The translations under genes were made by a program, and so were the position numbers. DNA of 64,000 bases from Leptolyngbya boryana PCC 6306 (GTDB lineage: Bacteria; Cyanobacteriota; Cyanobacteriia; Leptolyngbyales; Leptolyngbyaceae): contig NZ_KB731324.1 in assembly GCF_000353285.1 (NCBI RefSeq), forward strand, positions 4,606,577 to 4,670,576. The letters are read 5' to 3'. Below the pieces are notes generated by a model. That model did not search any database, was not told the origin of the DNA, and saw only the letters and a program-made list of their open reading frames with translations. Of this stretch, positions 35,992 to 44,380 are shown piece by piece (the stretch's first letter is position 1; every line of letters starts with the position of its first letter).

Positions 35992-36091
35992 GAATTCAGC
36001 GTCATGAATGCAATTTTGTAACGAAACGAACCGATTCACCAAGCCATCTCTGATTCAATTAGATAGAACATTCTATTTAGATGAAATCGCT

Positions 36092-36634
36092 ATGGCTGAT
36101 ACGACTGTCACCGCTCAGGTCAAAACTCCCCTCCGCCCGATTAGCAAAGTCGGACTCGACAAATTAGCCGAAACCGCTAAAGCTGACCCGACGGTTGTGA
36201 AAGCGCTCAAAGTGAAGACTGTCTGCGAAGGTCAATTTCGCAATTTGACCTATGTTCGGGATTTGCCCGCGCACGTGATTGACGAACCGCCTGGACTCTT
36301 AGGAGAAGACACTGCACCGAACCCTTCTGAAGCAGTGTTAGCATGTCTTGGCTCTTGTCTATCGGTGGGCATCCATGCCAATGCAACCATGCGAGGAATC
36401 ACTCTGACAAAGCTAGAGCTTGAACTTGAAGGAGACATCAATATTACGGGCGTTTGGGGCATCGGTGACTTATCGGACAAGCGCTTGGGCTTTACCGATA
36501 TTCGCGTCAAAGTCGATTTAGAAGGCGATGCTAGCCGCGAGGAATTAGACGATTTGGTTGCTCACTCTAATGTTTGGTCGCCTGTTGCGAACACGTTGCG
36601 GCTCCCGGTCAATATGGATGTTTCCTTGAAGTAG
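36092..36634 (+). CDS. OsmC family protein
   Basis: A 180-residue OsmC/Ohr-fold protein. The start is placed at the ATG at 36092 (MADTTVTAQVKT), because the 28 codons upstream in the open frame look non-coding. The reactive-cysteine region VLACLGSCLSVGIHANA is present, and the N-terminal half holds the conserved Glu/Arg region. OsmC proteins reduce organic peroxides or bind small thiols; this branch is often found beside sulfur- or nitrogen-acquisition flavoenzymes, as here, where an acyl-CoA-dehydrogenase-like gene follows at 36724. Confidence 0.85.
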   Translation: MADTTVTAQVKTPLRPISKVGLDKLAETAKADPTVVKALKVKTVCEGQFRNLTYVRDLPAHVIDEPPGLLGEDTAPNPSEAVLACLGSCLSVGIHANATMRGITLTKLELELEGDINITGVWGIGDLSDKRLGFTDIRVKVDLEGDASREELDDLVAHSNVWSPVANTLRLPVNMDVSLK

Positions 36635-36654
36635 TGCTTTTGACCGACTCGGTT

Positions 36655-36694
36655 CCTGATCAGGTTCGATACTAAAAATCCAATCTGATCAGGT
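36655..36694. promoter_or_regulatory. Two CTGATCAGG dyads, 29 bases apart
   Basis: CCTGATCAGG (36655-36664) and CTGATCAGG (36685-36693) are near-identical palindromic cores, each followed by T, about three helical turns apart and 30-69 bases upstream of the acyl-CoA-dehydrogenase-like gene. This arrangement suits a dimeric repressor such as a TetR protein; one is encoded at 42310. They could also fold on each other in RNA. Confidence 0.4.
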
Positions 36695-36723
36695 CAGAAT
36701 CCATTATTGAAGTCATCAAGAAT

Positions 36724-37923
36724 ATGCAAGCAATTTCCAGGACAATGATCGATTCGACGATCGATCCCATGACTGATTCAATGATCCATTCGAGAGTCGA
36801 TCCCAGTTGTGAGACATCTGCATCGGTTGATTTGATGCTCGCCCAGTTGCAGAGCGCGATCGCATCAGATCTCGCACCGCAAGTTGAGGCGATCGATCAA
36901 CAAGGCGTATATCCGCGTGCATTTATGCACCGGGTTGGAGAAGTCGGAGGCTTTGGGCAAGCAGTGTCCCAAAAATATGGCGGAGTTGGGACTGGATTGC
37001 GCGGGGCAATTCAAGCGATCGAAGCAATTTCGCAGGAATGTCTCTGCACAGGATTTATGAGTTGGTGCCAAGTTGCTTGCACTTGGTACATGGAAAATAG
37101 CGACAACGACTATTTGAAAACGCAAATTCTGCCGTTAGTTGCAACTGGACAAGCCTTGGGAGGCACAGGACTATCGAACCCGATGAAGCACTTTGCCGGG
37201 ATTGAGAAAATTGCGCTGATAGCAGAACGAGTTGCTGGCGGCTACAAGCTGAATGGCATGTTGCCTTGGGTGTCGAACATTGGGGCAGGACATTACTTTG
37301 GCATTGCGGCTCAGATGGCAGACAGCGATGACTATCTGATGGCGATCGTATCGGATGAGCTAGAAGGCTTAACGCTTCGGTGCAATGCTCATTTCATTGC
37401 ACTAGAAGGAAGTAATACCTTTAGCTGTGTCTTTCGCGATGTGTTTGTGCCTGATGAATGGATTTTGGCAGCACCTTGTGAGAATTATGTTGCTCGGATT
37501 CGTCCTGGCTTTGTTTTGACTCAGGTCGGTATGGGATTAGGACTCGTCGAAAGCTGCATTGATTTGATTGAGCGATCGAATCAACGCTATGGACATGTCA
37601 ATCAATTTTTACCCGATCAAGCTGAGGAATTAACCGCAGAATTAGAAACGGCTCGGCAAACAACCTATGCTTTAGCAGATGAGTTAGTGGGTCAAGAGAA
37701 AATTGAGCGATCGCTGTTTAAGGAAGTCATTAAAGCCAGAATTCTTGGCTCAGAATTATCTTTAAGAGCAGCTCAATCAGCGATGTTACATGCTGGCGCA
37801 AGAGCCTATCTTCACGGTTCAAAAGTTGAACGAAAACTGAGAGAAGCTTACTTCGTCGCAATTGTCACTCCTGCGCTTAAACAGCTTAAAAAAATGTTGC
37901 ATGATCTCGACAAGATCAGCTAG
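36724..37923 (+). CDS. Acyl-CoA-dehydrogenase-fold flavoprotein
   Basis: A 399-residue protein of the acyl-CoA dehydrogenase superfamily: an N-terminal helical domain from about residue 38, a middle beta-domain (GGTGLSNPMK, then LNGMLPWVSNIGAGHYFGIAAQ) and a C-terminal helical domain. The first 35 residues are a low-complexity Met/Asp/Ser stretch; several in-frame Met codons make the true start uncertain. Members of this branch next to OsmC and nitrile or sulfonate transporters often act as FMN/FAD monooxygenases (SfnB/DszC-like) rather than in fatty-acid oxidation. Its place before the cyanate and nitrile genes suggests an N- or S-compound substrate; this is inference. Confidence 0.75.
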   Translation: MQAISRTMIDSTIDPMTDSMIHSRVDPSCETSASVDLMLAQLQSAIASDLAPQVEAIDQQGVYPRAFMHRVGEVGGFGQAVSQKYGGVGTGLRGAIQAIEAISQECLCTGFMSWCQVACTWYMENSDNDYLKTQILPLVATGQALGGTGLSNPMKHFAGIEKIALIAERVAGGYKLNGMLPWVSNIGAGHYFGIAAQMADSDDYLMAIVSDELEGLTLRCNAHFIALEGSNTFSCVFRDVFVPDEWILAAPCENYVARIRPGFVLTQVGMGLGLVESCIDLIERSNQRYGHVNQFLPDQAEELTAELETARQTTYALADELVGQEKIERSLFKEVIKARILGSELSLRAAQSAMLHAGARAYLHGSKVERKLREAYFVAIVTPALKQLKKMLHDLDKIS

Positions 37924-37948
37924 AACAGAACTATTTTTTAAGCAAGAT

Positions 37949-37986
37949 GGGTATTTGAAAAGATAAAATTATCTTTTCAAATACCC
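37949..37986. terminator. 38-bp palindrome after the flavoprotein gene
   Basis: GGGTATTTGAAAAGATAA (37949-37966) is followed by two bases and its exact complement (37969-37986). It lies 26 bases after the stop codon and is followed by TATTTTC. It probably forms the transcription end of the osmC-flavoprotein unit; the length and perfection also recall small dispersed palindromes. Confidence 0.6.
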
Positions 37987-38183
37987 TATTTTCACAGGTT
38001 CTGCGATTTTTTCTGATGAAAATATCGCAAGAATTTTTCAAATTCAGCGCTTCCGAATTAGAAGGCTAGTTTCGGCGATCTGATTTGGAATTTAAGAGAT
38101 TAAGCCTGCCTATAAAAAATTTATTTATGATAAGAAGACTCCCGTTTTACAGATACATCTAATTTGCTTTTATGAACTATTTC

Positions 38184-38225
38184 GTATTCATTACTACACT
38201 ATTTCTTTGATCAAGTTTGTAAGAT
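38184..38225 (+). promoter_or_regulatory. NtcA-type promoter of the cyanate operon
   Basis: GTA-N8-TAC at 38184-38197, then exactly 22 bases, then TAAGAT (TA-N3-T) at 38220-38225. This is the classical arrangement for promoters activated by NtcA, the cyanobacterial nitrogen regulator, which replaces the -35 box. The cynA-like ATG follows at 38263, giving a leader of about 30 bases. The site fits a nitrogen-scavenging operon repressed by ammonium. Confidence 0.72.
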
Positions 38226-38262
38226 GTTTCTACTCTGATTCACTATATATTTTTCATACTGT

Positions 38263-39861
38263 ATGCCCACTTCTCTGGATCTTTCTCAATCCGATCGGAC
38301 TTATTCTCTCGATCCTTTGACAAGCTCAATGTTTTGTCCATGTGGCGGGACTCATGTTGCAGAAGACCATTGGAAATTCATCGAGGGAATGCCTCAAGAT
38401 CCAGTGGACTTGGTCGATGACTTAGTGCAAATGGGGCATTACTCAGAAGATGCTTTGCAGTTTGGTCAAGCATTGACCCATGCTGAGTTTCGTAAAGCGA
38501 TTTTATTAAAAGCGATCGATCAAGCTCCTCCAGAACAGCGCCAACTCTGTAATGAACTGATCAAACTCGCTGGTGGACTCGACGAAGCGCTAGCAGCAGC
38601 ATTTGGTCCCAATGCAACCGAGTTTCTAGGGGATGCGATTCGCTTGAGTCGGTTCCGTCGTCGTGACTTTCTCATTAAAGTTGCTGCTGCTGCTGCGGTT
38701 GTGACTGTAACCAGTTGCGCGGGTGGTAATAATCAGCAGAACACGACTTCTTCCACGACAGCAACCACCGGAAATTTAGAGAAGAAAGACTTGACGATCG
38801 GCTTTATTCCCATTGCTTGCTCGATTCCCATTTTGGTTGCTGAATCTGCTGAAATCTACAAGAAATACGGCTTAAATGTCACACTAAAGAAAATGCCAAA
38901 CTGGGCAGCAGTGCGAGAATCGGCGATCGCAGGTGAACTCGATGCCTATCATATGCTTTCTCCGATGCCGATCGCGATGTCATTAGGGCTAGGCTCCTCG
39001 GTATTTCCAATCAAACTTGCCAGCATTGAAAACATCAATGGACAATCGATCGCAGTCGCGATGAAGCACAAGGACAGAGTAAAAGGTGCAGCAGACTTTA
39101 AGGGAATGACGATCGGGGTGCCGTTCCCCTATTCAATGCACAATCTGCTGATGCGGTACTACCTTGCTTCTGGAGGCTTGAATCCGGATCAAGATGTCAA
39201 GCTGGAAATTGTTCCACCGCCTGACTCTGTTGCAAAAATGGCAGCCGGACAAATCGATGCCTTTTTAATGCCCGACAACTTTGGGCAGCGCGCTATTTTT
39301 GAGAAAGTCGGCTTCATTCACATGCTGACCAAAGACCTGTGGAATGGTCATCCTTGCTGTGCTTTTGCAGCGAGTCAGAAATGGATTGATGCGAATCCTA
39401 ACACCTTCCGCACGATCAATAAATCGATCATTGAAGCTGCCGCGTATGCCGATGATGCGAAGAACCGAGAAAGTGTCTCTCAACAGATGGCAGCCCGGAA
39501 ATATCTCAATCAGCCAGAGCCAGTGCTCAAAGCTGTGATGACCGGGAAATTTGACAATGGTTTGGGTGAATCCTTGGATGTTCCCGATCGCATTAAGTTT
39601 GATCCGTATCCTTGGAAGAGCTTCGCGAAGTGGATTTCCAGCCAGATGGTACGTTGGGACTTAATGCCGACCGACAAAGCTAAGTTCCAAGAAATCGCTG
39701 ACCAAATTTACATGACTGACTTAGCCCGAGACTTGTCAAAAGAGCTAGGACAGACTCCTCCGACAGAACCCACTAGAGTAGAAACGCTCAAGTTTGACAC
39801 CTTTGATCCTGCCAAGGTCGATAGCTATGTTCAAGATCAAGTGAAGCAATTTGGAGTCTAG
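38263..39861 (+). CDS. cynA: Cyanate/nitrate-type ABC transporter substrate-binding protein
   Basis: A 532-residue solute-binding protein of the NrtA/CmpA/CynA family; the binding domain runs from about residue 165 (DLTIGFIPIACSIPILVAES) to the end. A twin-arginine-like signal with lipobox, RFRRRDFLIKVAAAAAVV then SCAGG, lies at about residues 130-155 rather than at the N-terminus. It is preceded by about 128 residues with a CPCGGTHVAEDHW segment. A TTG near 38644 would give the usual exported lipoprotein, so either the extension is a separate domain or the start is wrong. Followed closely by permease, ATPase and cyanase genes, it most likely binds cyanate. Confidence 0.83.
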   Translation: MPTSLDLSQSDRTYSLDPLTSSMFCPCGGTHVAEDHWKFIEGMPQDPVDLVDDLVQMGHYSEDALQFGQALTHAEFRKAILLKAIDQAPPEQRQLCNELIKLAGGLDEALAAAFGPNATEFLGDAIRLSRFRRRDFLIKVAAAAAVVTVTSCAGGNNQQNTTSSTTATTGNLEKKDLTIGFIPIACSIPILVAESAEIYKKYGLNVTLKKMPNWAAVRESAIAGELDAYHMLSPMPIAMSLGLGSSVFPIKLASIENINGQSIAVAMKHKDRVKGAADFKGMTIGVPFPYSMHNLLMRYYLASGGLNPDQDVKLEIVPPPDSVAKMAAGQIDAFLMPDNFGQRAIFEKVGFIHMLTKDLWNGHPCCAFAASQKWIDANPNTFRTINKSIIEAAAYADDAKNRESVSQQMAARKYLNQPEPVLKAVMTGKFDNGLGESLDVPDRIKFDPYPWKSFAKWISSQMVRWDLMPTDKAKFQEIADQIYMTDLARDLSKELGQTPPTEPTRVETLKFDTFDPAKVDSYVQDQVKQFGV

Positions 39862-39869
39862 TAAGTGCC

Positions 39870-40724
39870 ATGGCAAACTCATCTCTCACAAACTCGCGAT
39901 CACTCGGATCAAAACAGCAAAAGTCCAAACCTTGGTTTGAAAATCAGAATATTCAGGCATTGATTCTGTTTTTGCTATTGCTCTCTGGGATCTTAATCAT
40001 CTGGGAACTGGGCGTACAGTATCAAATTTTTTCTCCGGTGATGCCTCCTGCAAGTCGCACGATCTCAGATTTTTTGGGTTGGATTTCCGATCCGTTTTAC
40101 GATAACGGTCCCAATGACAAAGGCATTGGAACTCATCTATTCGCTAGCCTACAGCGGGTACTGTTGGGATTCCTACTCGGTTCCGCGATCGCGATTCCGC
40201 TAGGAATTTTGATTGGATTATCTGACGTTGCTTCTAAAGCCGTTGATCCATTCATCCAACTTCTACGTCCTGTCTCTCCACTTGCATGGCTTCCCCTGGG
40301 GTTAGGCATCCTCAAAAGCTCGGAGGGCACAGCGCTGTTTGTAATCGCGATTAGTAGCATTTGGGCGACGCTGATCAATACAAAATTTGGGGTGAGTAAC
40401 GTCTCAACCGACTATCTCAATGTCGCTCGAACACTTGGGGCTTCCCGCTGGCGTACCATTTGCAAGGTCATTCTGCCTGCCGCTGCGCCCAGTATTGTTT
40501 CTGGCTTACGAATTAGTATTGGGATTTCTTGGCTCGTGATTGTAGCAGCCGAGATGATTGTCGGCGGAACAGGGCTAGGAAGCTTTGTTTGGGCAGAGTG
40601 GAACAATCTCAATGTCACCAGTATCATTACCGCGATCGTCGTGATTGGACTGGCAGGAGTTTGTCTCGATCGTCTACTCGGGCTACTGCATAACTGGGTG
40701 TCATTTGGACAACGAACCCAATAG
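39870..40724 (+). CDS. cynB: Cyanate ABC transporter permease
   Basis: A 284-residue inner-membrane permease of the NrtB/SsuC type: about six TM helices (the first at residues ~28-48, LILFLLLLSGILIIWELGV) and the EAA-like loop NVARTLGASRWRTICKVILPAAAPSIV, which contacts the ATPase. It begins 8 bases after the binding-protein gene and is followed by the ATPase. The association with cynS downstream makes cyanate the best-supported substrate over nitrate or bicarbonate. Confidence 0.9.
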   Translation: MANSSLTNSRSLGSKQQKSKPWFENQNIQALILFLLLLSGILIIWELGVQYQIFSPVMPPASRTISDFLGWISDPFYDNGPNDKGIGTHLFASLQRVLLGFLLGSAIAIPLGILIGLSDVASKAVDPFIQLLRPVSPLAWLPLGLGILKSSEGTALFVIAISSIWATLINTKFGVSNVSTDYLNVARTLGASRWRTICKVILPAAAPSIVSGLRISIGISWLVIVAAEMIVGGTGLGSFVWAEWNNLNVTSIITAIVVIGLAGVCLDRLLGLLHNWVSFGQRTQ

Positions 40725-40792
40725 GCATCTCTCAAGCGCTTCCATGACTTTCTCGAACTACGACTCAACACTGTATTAGGGCACTAGGGGCT

Positions 40793-41677
40793 ATGATTTC
40801 TTCGCACACTGATTTATCCACTTCGACAACCGGAATTAGCGCTCAGCTTGTTCTCAAGGATGTATTCAAAGTCTTTCCAGGTCGGCAAACCTGGCAAGAC
40901 AAGTTACTCAAGCGATCCTCTTCGGATTTCATTGCACTCTCGGAGATTAATCTCACGATTGAACCCAATACATTCGTTTCGATTATTGGTCCATCAGGCT
41001 GCGGGAAATCTACCCTGCTCAACATCATCGCTGGATTAACACAGCCCACTCATGGAGAAGTGTTACTCAATGGGGTTCCGGTCGATCGTCCAGGCCCCGA
41101 TCGCGGAGTTGTGTTTCAGAACTATTCTCTGATGCCTTGGATGACAGTGGCTGAGAACATTCGGTTTGCCATTGAAACGGTGCAGCCGAATTTATCGATC
41201 GCGCAGCAAAAAGACATTGTTCGAGAGTACATCGACTTAGTGGGACTTCATGGTGCTGAGCACAAGCATCCGCATGAATTATCGGGTGGGATGAAGCAGC
41301 GCGTCGGCATTGCCCGAGCCTTGTCGATCAATCCCCAAATTCTGTTGATGGATGAACCCTTCGGCGCACTTGATGCACTAACGCGAGGCTTTTTACAAGA
41401 CGAAATCGAACGGATTTGGGAGCAGCACCGCAAAACGGTCGTTCTGATCACGCATAGTATCGAAGAAGCTTTATTGCTGTCTGACAAAATTGTAATGATG
41501 AGCCGTGGACCCGCTGCCCAAATTGTTGAAGTTCTGGATGTTCCCTTTCCCCGTCCGCGCAGTCGTGAAGCCTTAGACCAATACCCGCGCTACCATGAAC
41601 TGAAAGCAGAACTCGAACACCACTTATCTCGTGAAACGCGCGCGATCGAAGAATCCCGGCTCCAAAACCGTAGCTAA
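40793..41677 (+). CDS. cynD: Cyanate ABC transporter ATP-binding protein
   Basis: A 294-residue ABC ATPase of the NrtD/SsuB/TauB class: Walker [11 protein letters not shown]-loop FQNYSLMPW, signature [15 protein letters not shown], Walker [13 protein letters not shown] and H-loop LITHSIEEA. It lacks the long NrtA-like C-terminal regulatory domain found in NrtC, so it is the CynD/NrtD type. It sits between the permease and cyanase in a single-strand operon behind the NtcA-type promoter. Confidence 0.92.
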   Translation: MISSHTDLSTSTTGISAQLVLKDVFKVFPGRQTWQDKLLKRSSSDFIALSEINLTIEPNTFVSIIGPSGCGKSTLLNIIAGLTQPTHGEVLLNGVPVDRPGPDRGVVFQNYSLMPWMTVAENIRFAIETVQPNLSIAQQKDIVREYIDLVGLHGAEHKHPHELSGGMKQRVGIARALSINPQILLMDEPFGALDALTRGFLQDEIERIWEQHRKTVVLITHSIEEALLLSDKIVMMSRGPAAQIVEVLDVPFPRPRSREALDQYPRYHELKAELEHHLSRETRAIEESRLQNRS

Positions 41678-41744
41678 TCTTGATCTGCTGAAGCGCTTTG
41701 AAGTGTAACTAGACGATTGATCTGTGATTTGGAGAAATTGAACT

Positions 41745-42194
41745 ATGTCAAGTACCGAATTTCCGGCAATGACTCAGAAATTGCTTGCAGCTAAAAAAGC
41801 AAAAGGCATCAGTTTCACGGATTTAGAAACAATTCTCAACCGTGACGAAGTTTGGATTGCCGCCCTGTTTTATGGGCAAGCGACTGCCTCTGAAGACGAA
41901 GCAAGCAAGTTACTCCATGCGTTGGATTTGAGCCAAGATCTCGTACCAGAACTCACAGCTTCTACGTCAAAAGGATTAGGTCCGATCGTTCCCACCGACC
42001 CCTTGATTTATCGGTTCTACGAAATCATGCAAGTCTACGGAATGCCGATGAAAGAGATCATCCACGAAAAATTCGGAGATGGAATTATGAGCGCGATCGA
42101 CTTCACGTTAGACATCGAAAAAATCGAAGATCCAAAAGGCGATCGCGTCAAAGTAATCATGAACGGAAAGTTCTTACCCTATAAGAAGTGGTAA
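41745..42194 (+). CDS. cynS: Cyanate hydratase (cyanase)
   Basis: Cyanase decomposes cyanate with bicarbonate to ammonia and CO2. The 149 residues match the family length. The N-terminal helix-turn-helix-like domain ([28 protein letters not shown]) is followed by the catalytic domain with [11 protein letters not shown] (Arg and Glu) and GIMSAIDF (Ser), corresponding to the E. coli Arg/Glu/Ser active-site triad. A GGAG sits about 10 bases upstream of the ATG. It is the last gene of the transport operon and supplies ammonium directly from the imported cyanate. Confidence 0.96.
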   Translation: MSSTEFPAMTQKLLAAKKAKGISFTDLETILNRDEVWIAALFYGQATASEDEASKLLHALDLSQDLVPELTASTSKGLGPIVPTDPLIYRFYEIMQVYGMPMKEIIHEKFGDGIMSAIDFTLDIEKIEDPKGDRVKVIMNGKFLPYKKW

Positions 42195-42309
42195 ATCAGG
42201 AAAGGTAACTCGCTCTTCTCGTTGAAGTCTTAAATAGCTCAAACGAAAGCAGCGAGGCTCGTGTCTGCCATAATATTGGAGAAGCTAACCGTCGTTCAAT
42301 GACAAGCGC

Positions 42310-42900
42310 ATGGTCAATCTGAAACGTACCCGTGAAGATATTTTGTTTGCTGTTGAGGCTCTGATTCATCATCAAGGTTTTCAGTCAACCGGACTGAAGG
42401 AACTGTTCGCAGCGAGCGGCATGTCCTCGGGTAGTTTCTACAACTACTTTGGGTCAAAAGATGAATTGGCTCATGCGCTGATTGACTTTAAATGGAATCA
42501 GATCAAAACTGCTGTGCTTGACCCCGCGCAAGCATCCTCGAATGATCCGATCGCTCAAGTCTTTTGGATGATTGATCAACTTGAAGCCAAACATTTAGCT
42601 GAACCCGATTGCGCAGGTTGCTTTTTAGGAAATTTAATCGTAGAAGTCGTCAAGCAAGATGTGGCGTTTCAGCATCATCTCATGCAAGTGTTTGACGAAT
42701 GGCAAGCAACCATTGCTCGATCGCTGAAAGCCGGACAAAATCAGCTCAAGCCGGACATCGACCCCGATAGTTTAGCAGAACAATTACTCGTCATGATCGA
42801 AGGTGCGCTATTGCTTGGGCGCTTATACAGTGAGCCTACCCGATTGCAGCGCCATTTTGATGCCGTACGTCAGTTGCTAAGATCGGCATTAACAGCATAG
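42310..42900 (+). CDS. TetR-family transcriptional regulator
   Basis: A 196-residue TetR protein: the N-terminal helix-turn-helix is clear (TREDILFAVEALIHHQGFQSTG, then LKELFAASGMSSGSFYNYFGSKDELAHALI), followed by a ligand-binding helical domain resembling the AcrR/NemR-type tail (DCAGCFLGNLIVEV). It is 30 bases upstream of a DsbA-like gene with which it probably forms a unit. Its target may be that gene, or the paired CTGATCAGG dyads upstream of the flavoprotein gene; this is untested. Confidence 0.88.
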   Translation: MVNLKRTREDILFAVEALIHHQGFQSTGLKELFAASGMSSGSFYNYFGSKDELAHALIDFKWNQIKTAVLDPAQASSNDPIAQVFWMIDQLEAKHLAEPDCAGCFLGNLIVEVVKQDVAFQHHLMQVFDEWQATIARSLKAGQNQLKPDIDPDSLAEQLLVMIEGALLLGRLYSEPTRLQRHFDAVRQLLRSALTA

Positions 42901-42930
42901 AGTCAATCATGACTGCTATTGGAGAAGCTC

Positions 42931-43608
42931 ATGCAACCTATTCGCATCTCTTACTTCTCAGATGTTCTTTGCGTTTGGGCATATATTGCGCAAGTTCGTT
43001 TAGATGAACTGAAAACGAATTTTCAAGACAAGATTGCGATCGAGTATCATTTCGTTCCCATTTTTGGTAATGCTCGGGAAAAGTTAGAGCAACGCTGGCG
43101 GGATAAAGGTGGCTTCCAAGGATATAGTCAGCATGTTCAAGATGTGGCGGAAAAGTTCAATCACATTACCGTTCACCCTGAGATTTGGACAGCAGTAGTT
43201 CCTCCATCCTCCACCTCTTGTCACTTGTTTCTTCACGCGATTCAGTTACTCGAACTCAAGGGCATCATTCCAAAGTCAGAAAAGGTCTTTGAAAAAGTAA
43301 TCTGGACGTTCCGAGAACAGTTCTTCACGCACTTGGCAAATGTTGGCGATCGCGCAGTGCAATTAGAAATTGCCGAGAAATTGGGACTGCCGATTGCAGA
43401 GATTCAGGCACAAATTGATAGTGGGGAAGCTTATGCCCAACTCTCGAAAGATCTTGACTTAGTAAAAGAGCATACGGTTGCAGTGAGTCCAACGCTGATC
43501 TTTAACGAAGGACGGCAAAGGCTCAACGGCAATGTAGGTTATCGGGTGATCGAAGCAAATATCCGAGAACTGCTACACAATCCACCCGACGAACAATCCT
43601 GGTGCTAG
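42931..43608 (+). CDS. DsbA family (FrnE / 2-hydroxychromene isomerase-like) protein
   Basis: A 225-residue thioredoxin-fold protein with an inserted helical domain. The start is set at the ATG at 42931, which follows GGAGA at 42921-42925 with good spacing; the TTG at 42919 overlaps that site. The N-terminal RISYFSDVLCVWAYIAQ has a single Cys where DsbA enzymes have CxxC, which favours a glutathione-S-transferase-kappa or isomerase-like role over disulfide exchange. The C-terminal VSPTLIFNEGRQRLNG is the cis-Pro region. It lies downstream of the TetR gene and overlaps the end of the convergent methyltransferase by four bases. Confidence 0.78.
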   Translation: MQPIRISYFSDVLCVWAYIAQVRLDELKTNFQDKIAIEYHFVPIFGNAREKLEQRWRDKGGFQGYSQHVQDVAEKFNHITVHPEIWTAVVPPSSTSCHLFLHAIQLLELKGIIPKSEKVFEKVIWTFREQFFTHLANVGDRAVQLEIAEKLGLPIAEIQAQIDSGEAYAQLSKDLDLVKEHTVAVSPTLIFNEGRQRLNGNVGYRVIEANIRELLHNPPDEQSWC

Positions 43609-44240
43609 TTTAACTTTGGCGAAGCAGTCGCGACCATCATTCCCCAGACTAGACCAAACCGAACTTTCGTTGCACGAGTAATGTCAAAGCCTAAAGCCTT
43701 CAGGAAACCGTGCAATTCAGCTTGGGTATAGCACTGTTGATGCGCCGGATCAGTGACTTTTAGGATCAGATCACAGATCCGGCACAGTAAATAGTCTTTA
43801 CACCAATCGAGAATCATGATTTTCCCATTTGGTTTCAGTACCCGTTTCATCTCTGCAAGCGCGATCGCGGGATTCTCGAAATAATGGAAAGCACTTGCAG
43901 AAACAATGACATCAAAGCTTTGATCCGCAAAGGGTAAGTGTTCCGCAGATGCTAGAGAAAGCGTGACGTTTGGATAAGCTTGCAGTTTTTGTTGTGCGAT
44001 CGCTAGCATTTTTTCAGAGATATCTACTCCGACCATATTTTGTTCTGAGTGTTCGGTCAGAATCAACTGCTCAAACTCTCCAGTACCACAGGCGACATCC
44101 AGCACTTTTTCAGTTGGGGCAAGCTCTGCCCAAGCTTTCAAAAAATTGAGCGTATTGGAAATATATTGGCTCCAGCGTTGATCATAGATCGCCGACATTT
44201 GGTCATACTGCTGCCGGATGACTGGTTCAATCATGCTCAT
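43605..44240 (-). CDS. Class I SAM-dependent methyltransferase
   Basis: A 211-residue methyltransferase with motif I VLDVACGTGEFEQL near residue 43, the post-I GVDISEKML, and LPFADQSFDVIVSASAFHYFENP, typical of the UbiE/Methyltransf_11 class. The motif-III region MKRVLKPNGKIMILDWCKD is present. It is convergent with the DsbA-like gene and lies 140 bases downstream of the LysR gene on the same strand. The substrate is unknown. Confidence 0.84.
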   Translation of the reverse strand: MSMIEPVIRQQYDQMSAIYDQRWSQYISNTLNFLKAWAELAPTEKVLDVACGTGEFEQLILTEHSEQNMVGVDISEKMLAIAQQKLQAYPNVTLSLASAEHLPFADQSFDVIVSASAFHYFENPAIALAEMKRVLKPNGKIMILDWCKDYLLCRICDLILKVTDPAHQQCYTQAELHGFLKALGFDITRATKVRFGLVWGMMVATASPKLN

Positions 44241-44380
44241 TTCAATTTAAAACAAAGCGATAGTAGCTAACATTCTATCCTAGTAGAGTCTGGAAACGAC
44301 TGAGTGGACTGAAGTTAGAGAGGGTTGATAGTTCGGCTTGTGAAAGCTGTAGATTGTGCAAATCGGTAGCAGAATTTGTA

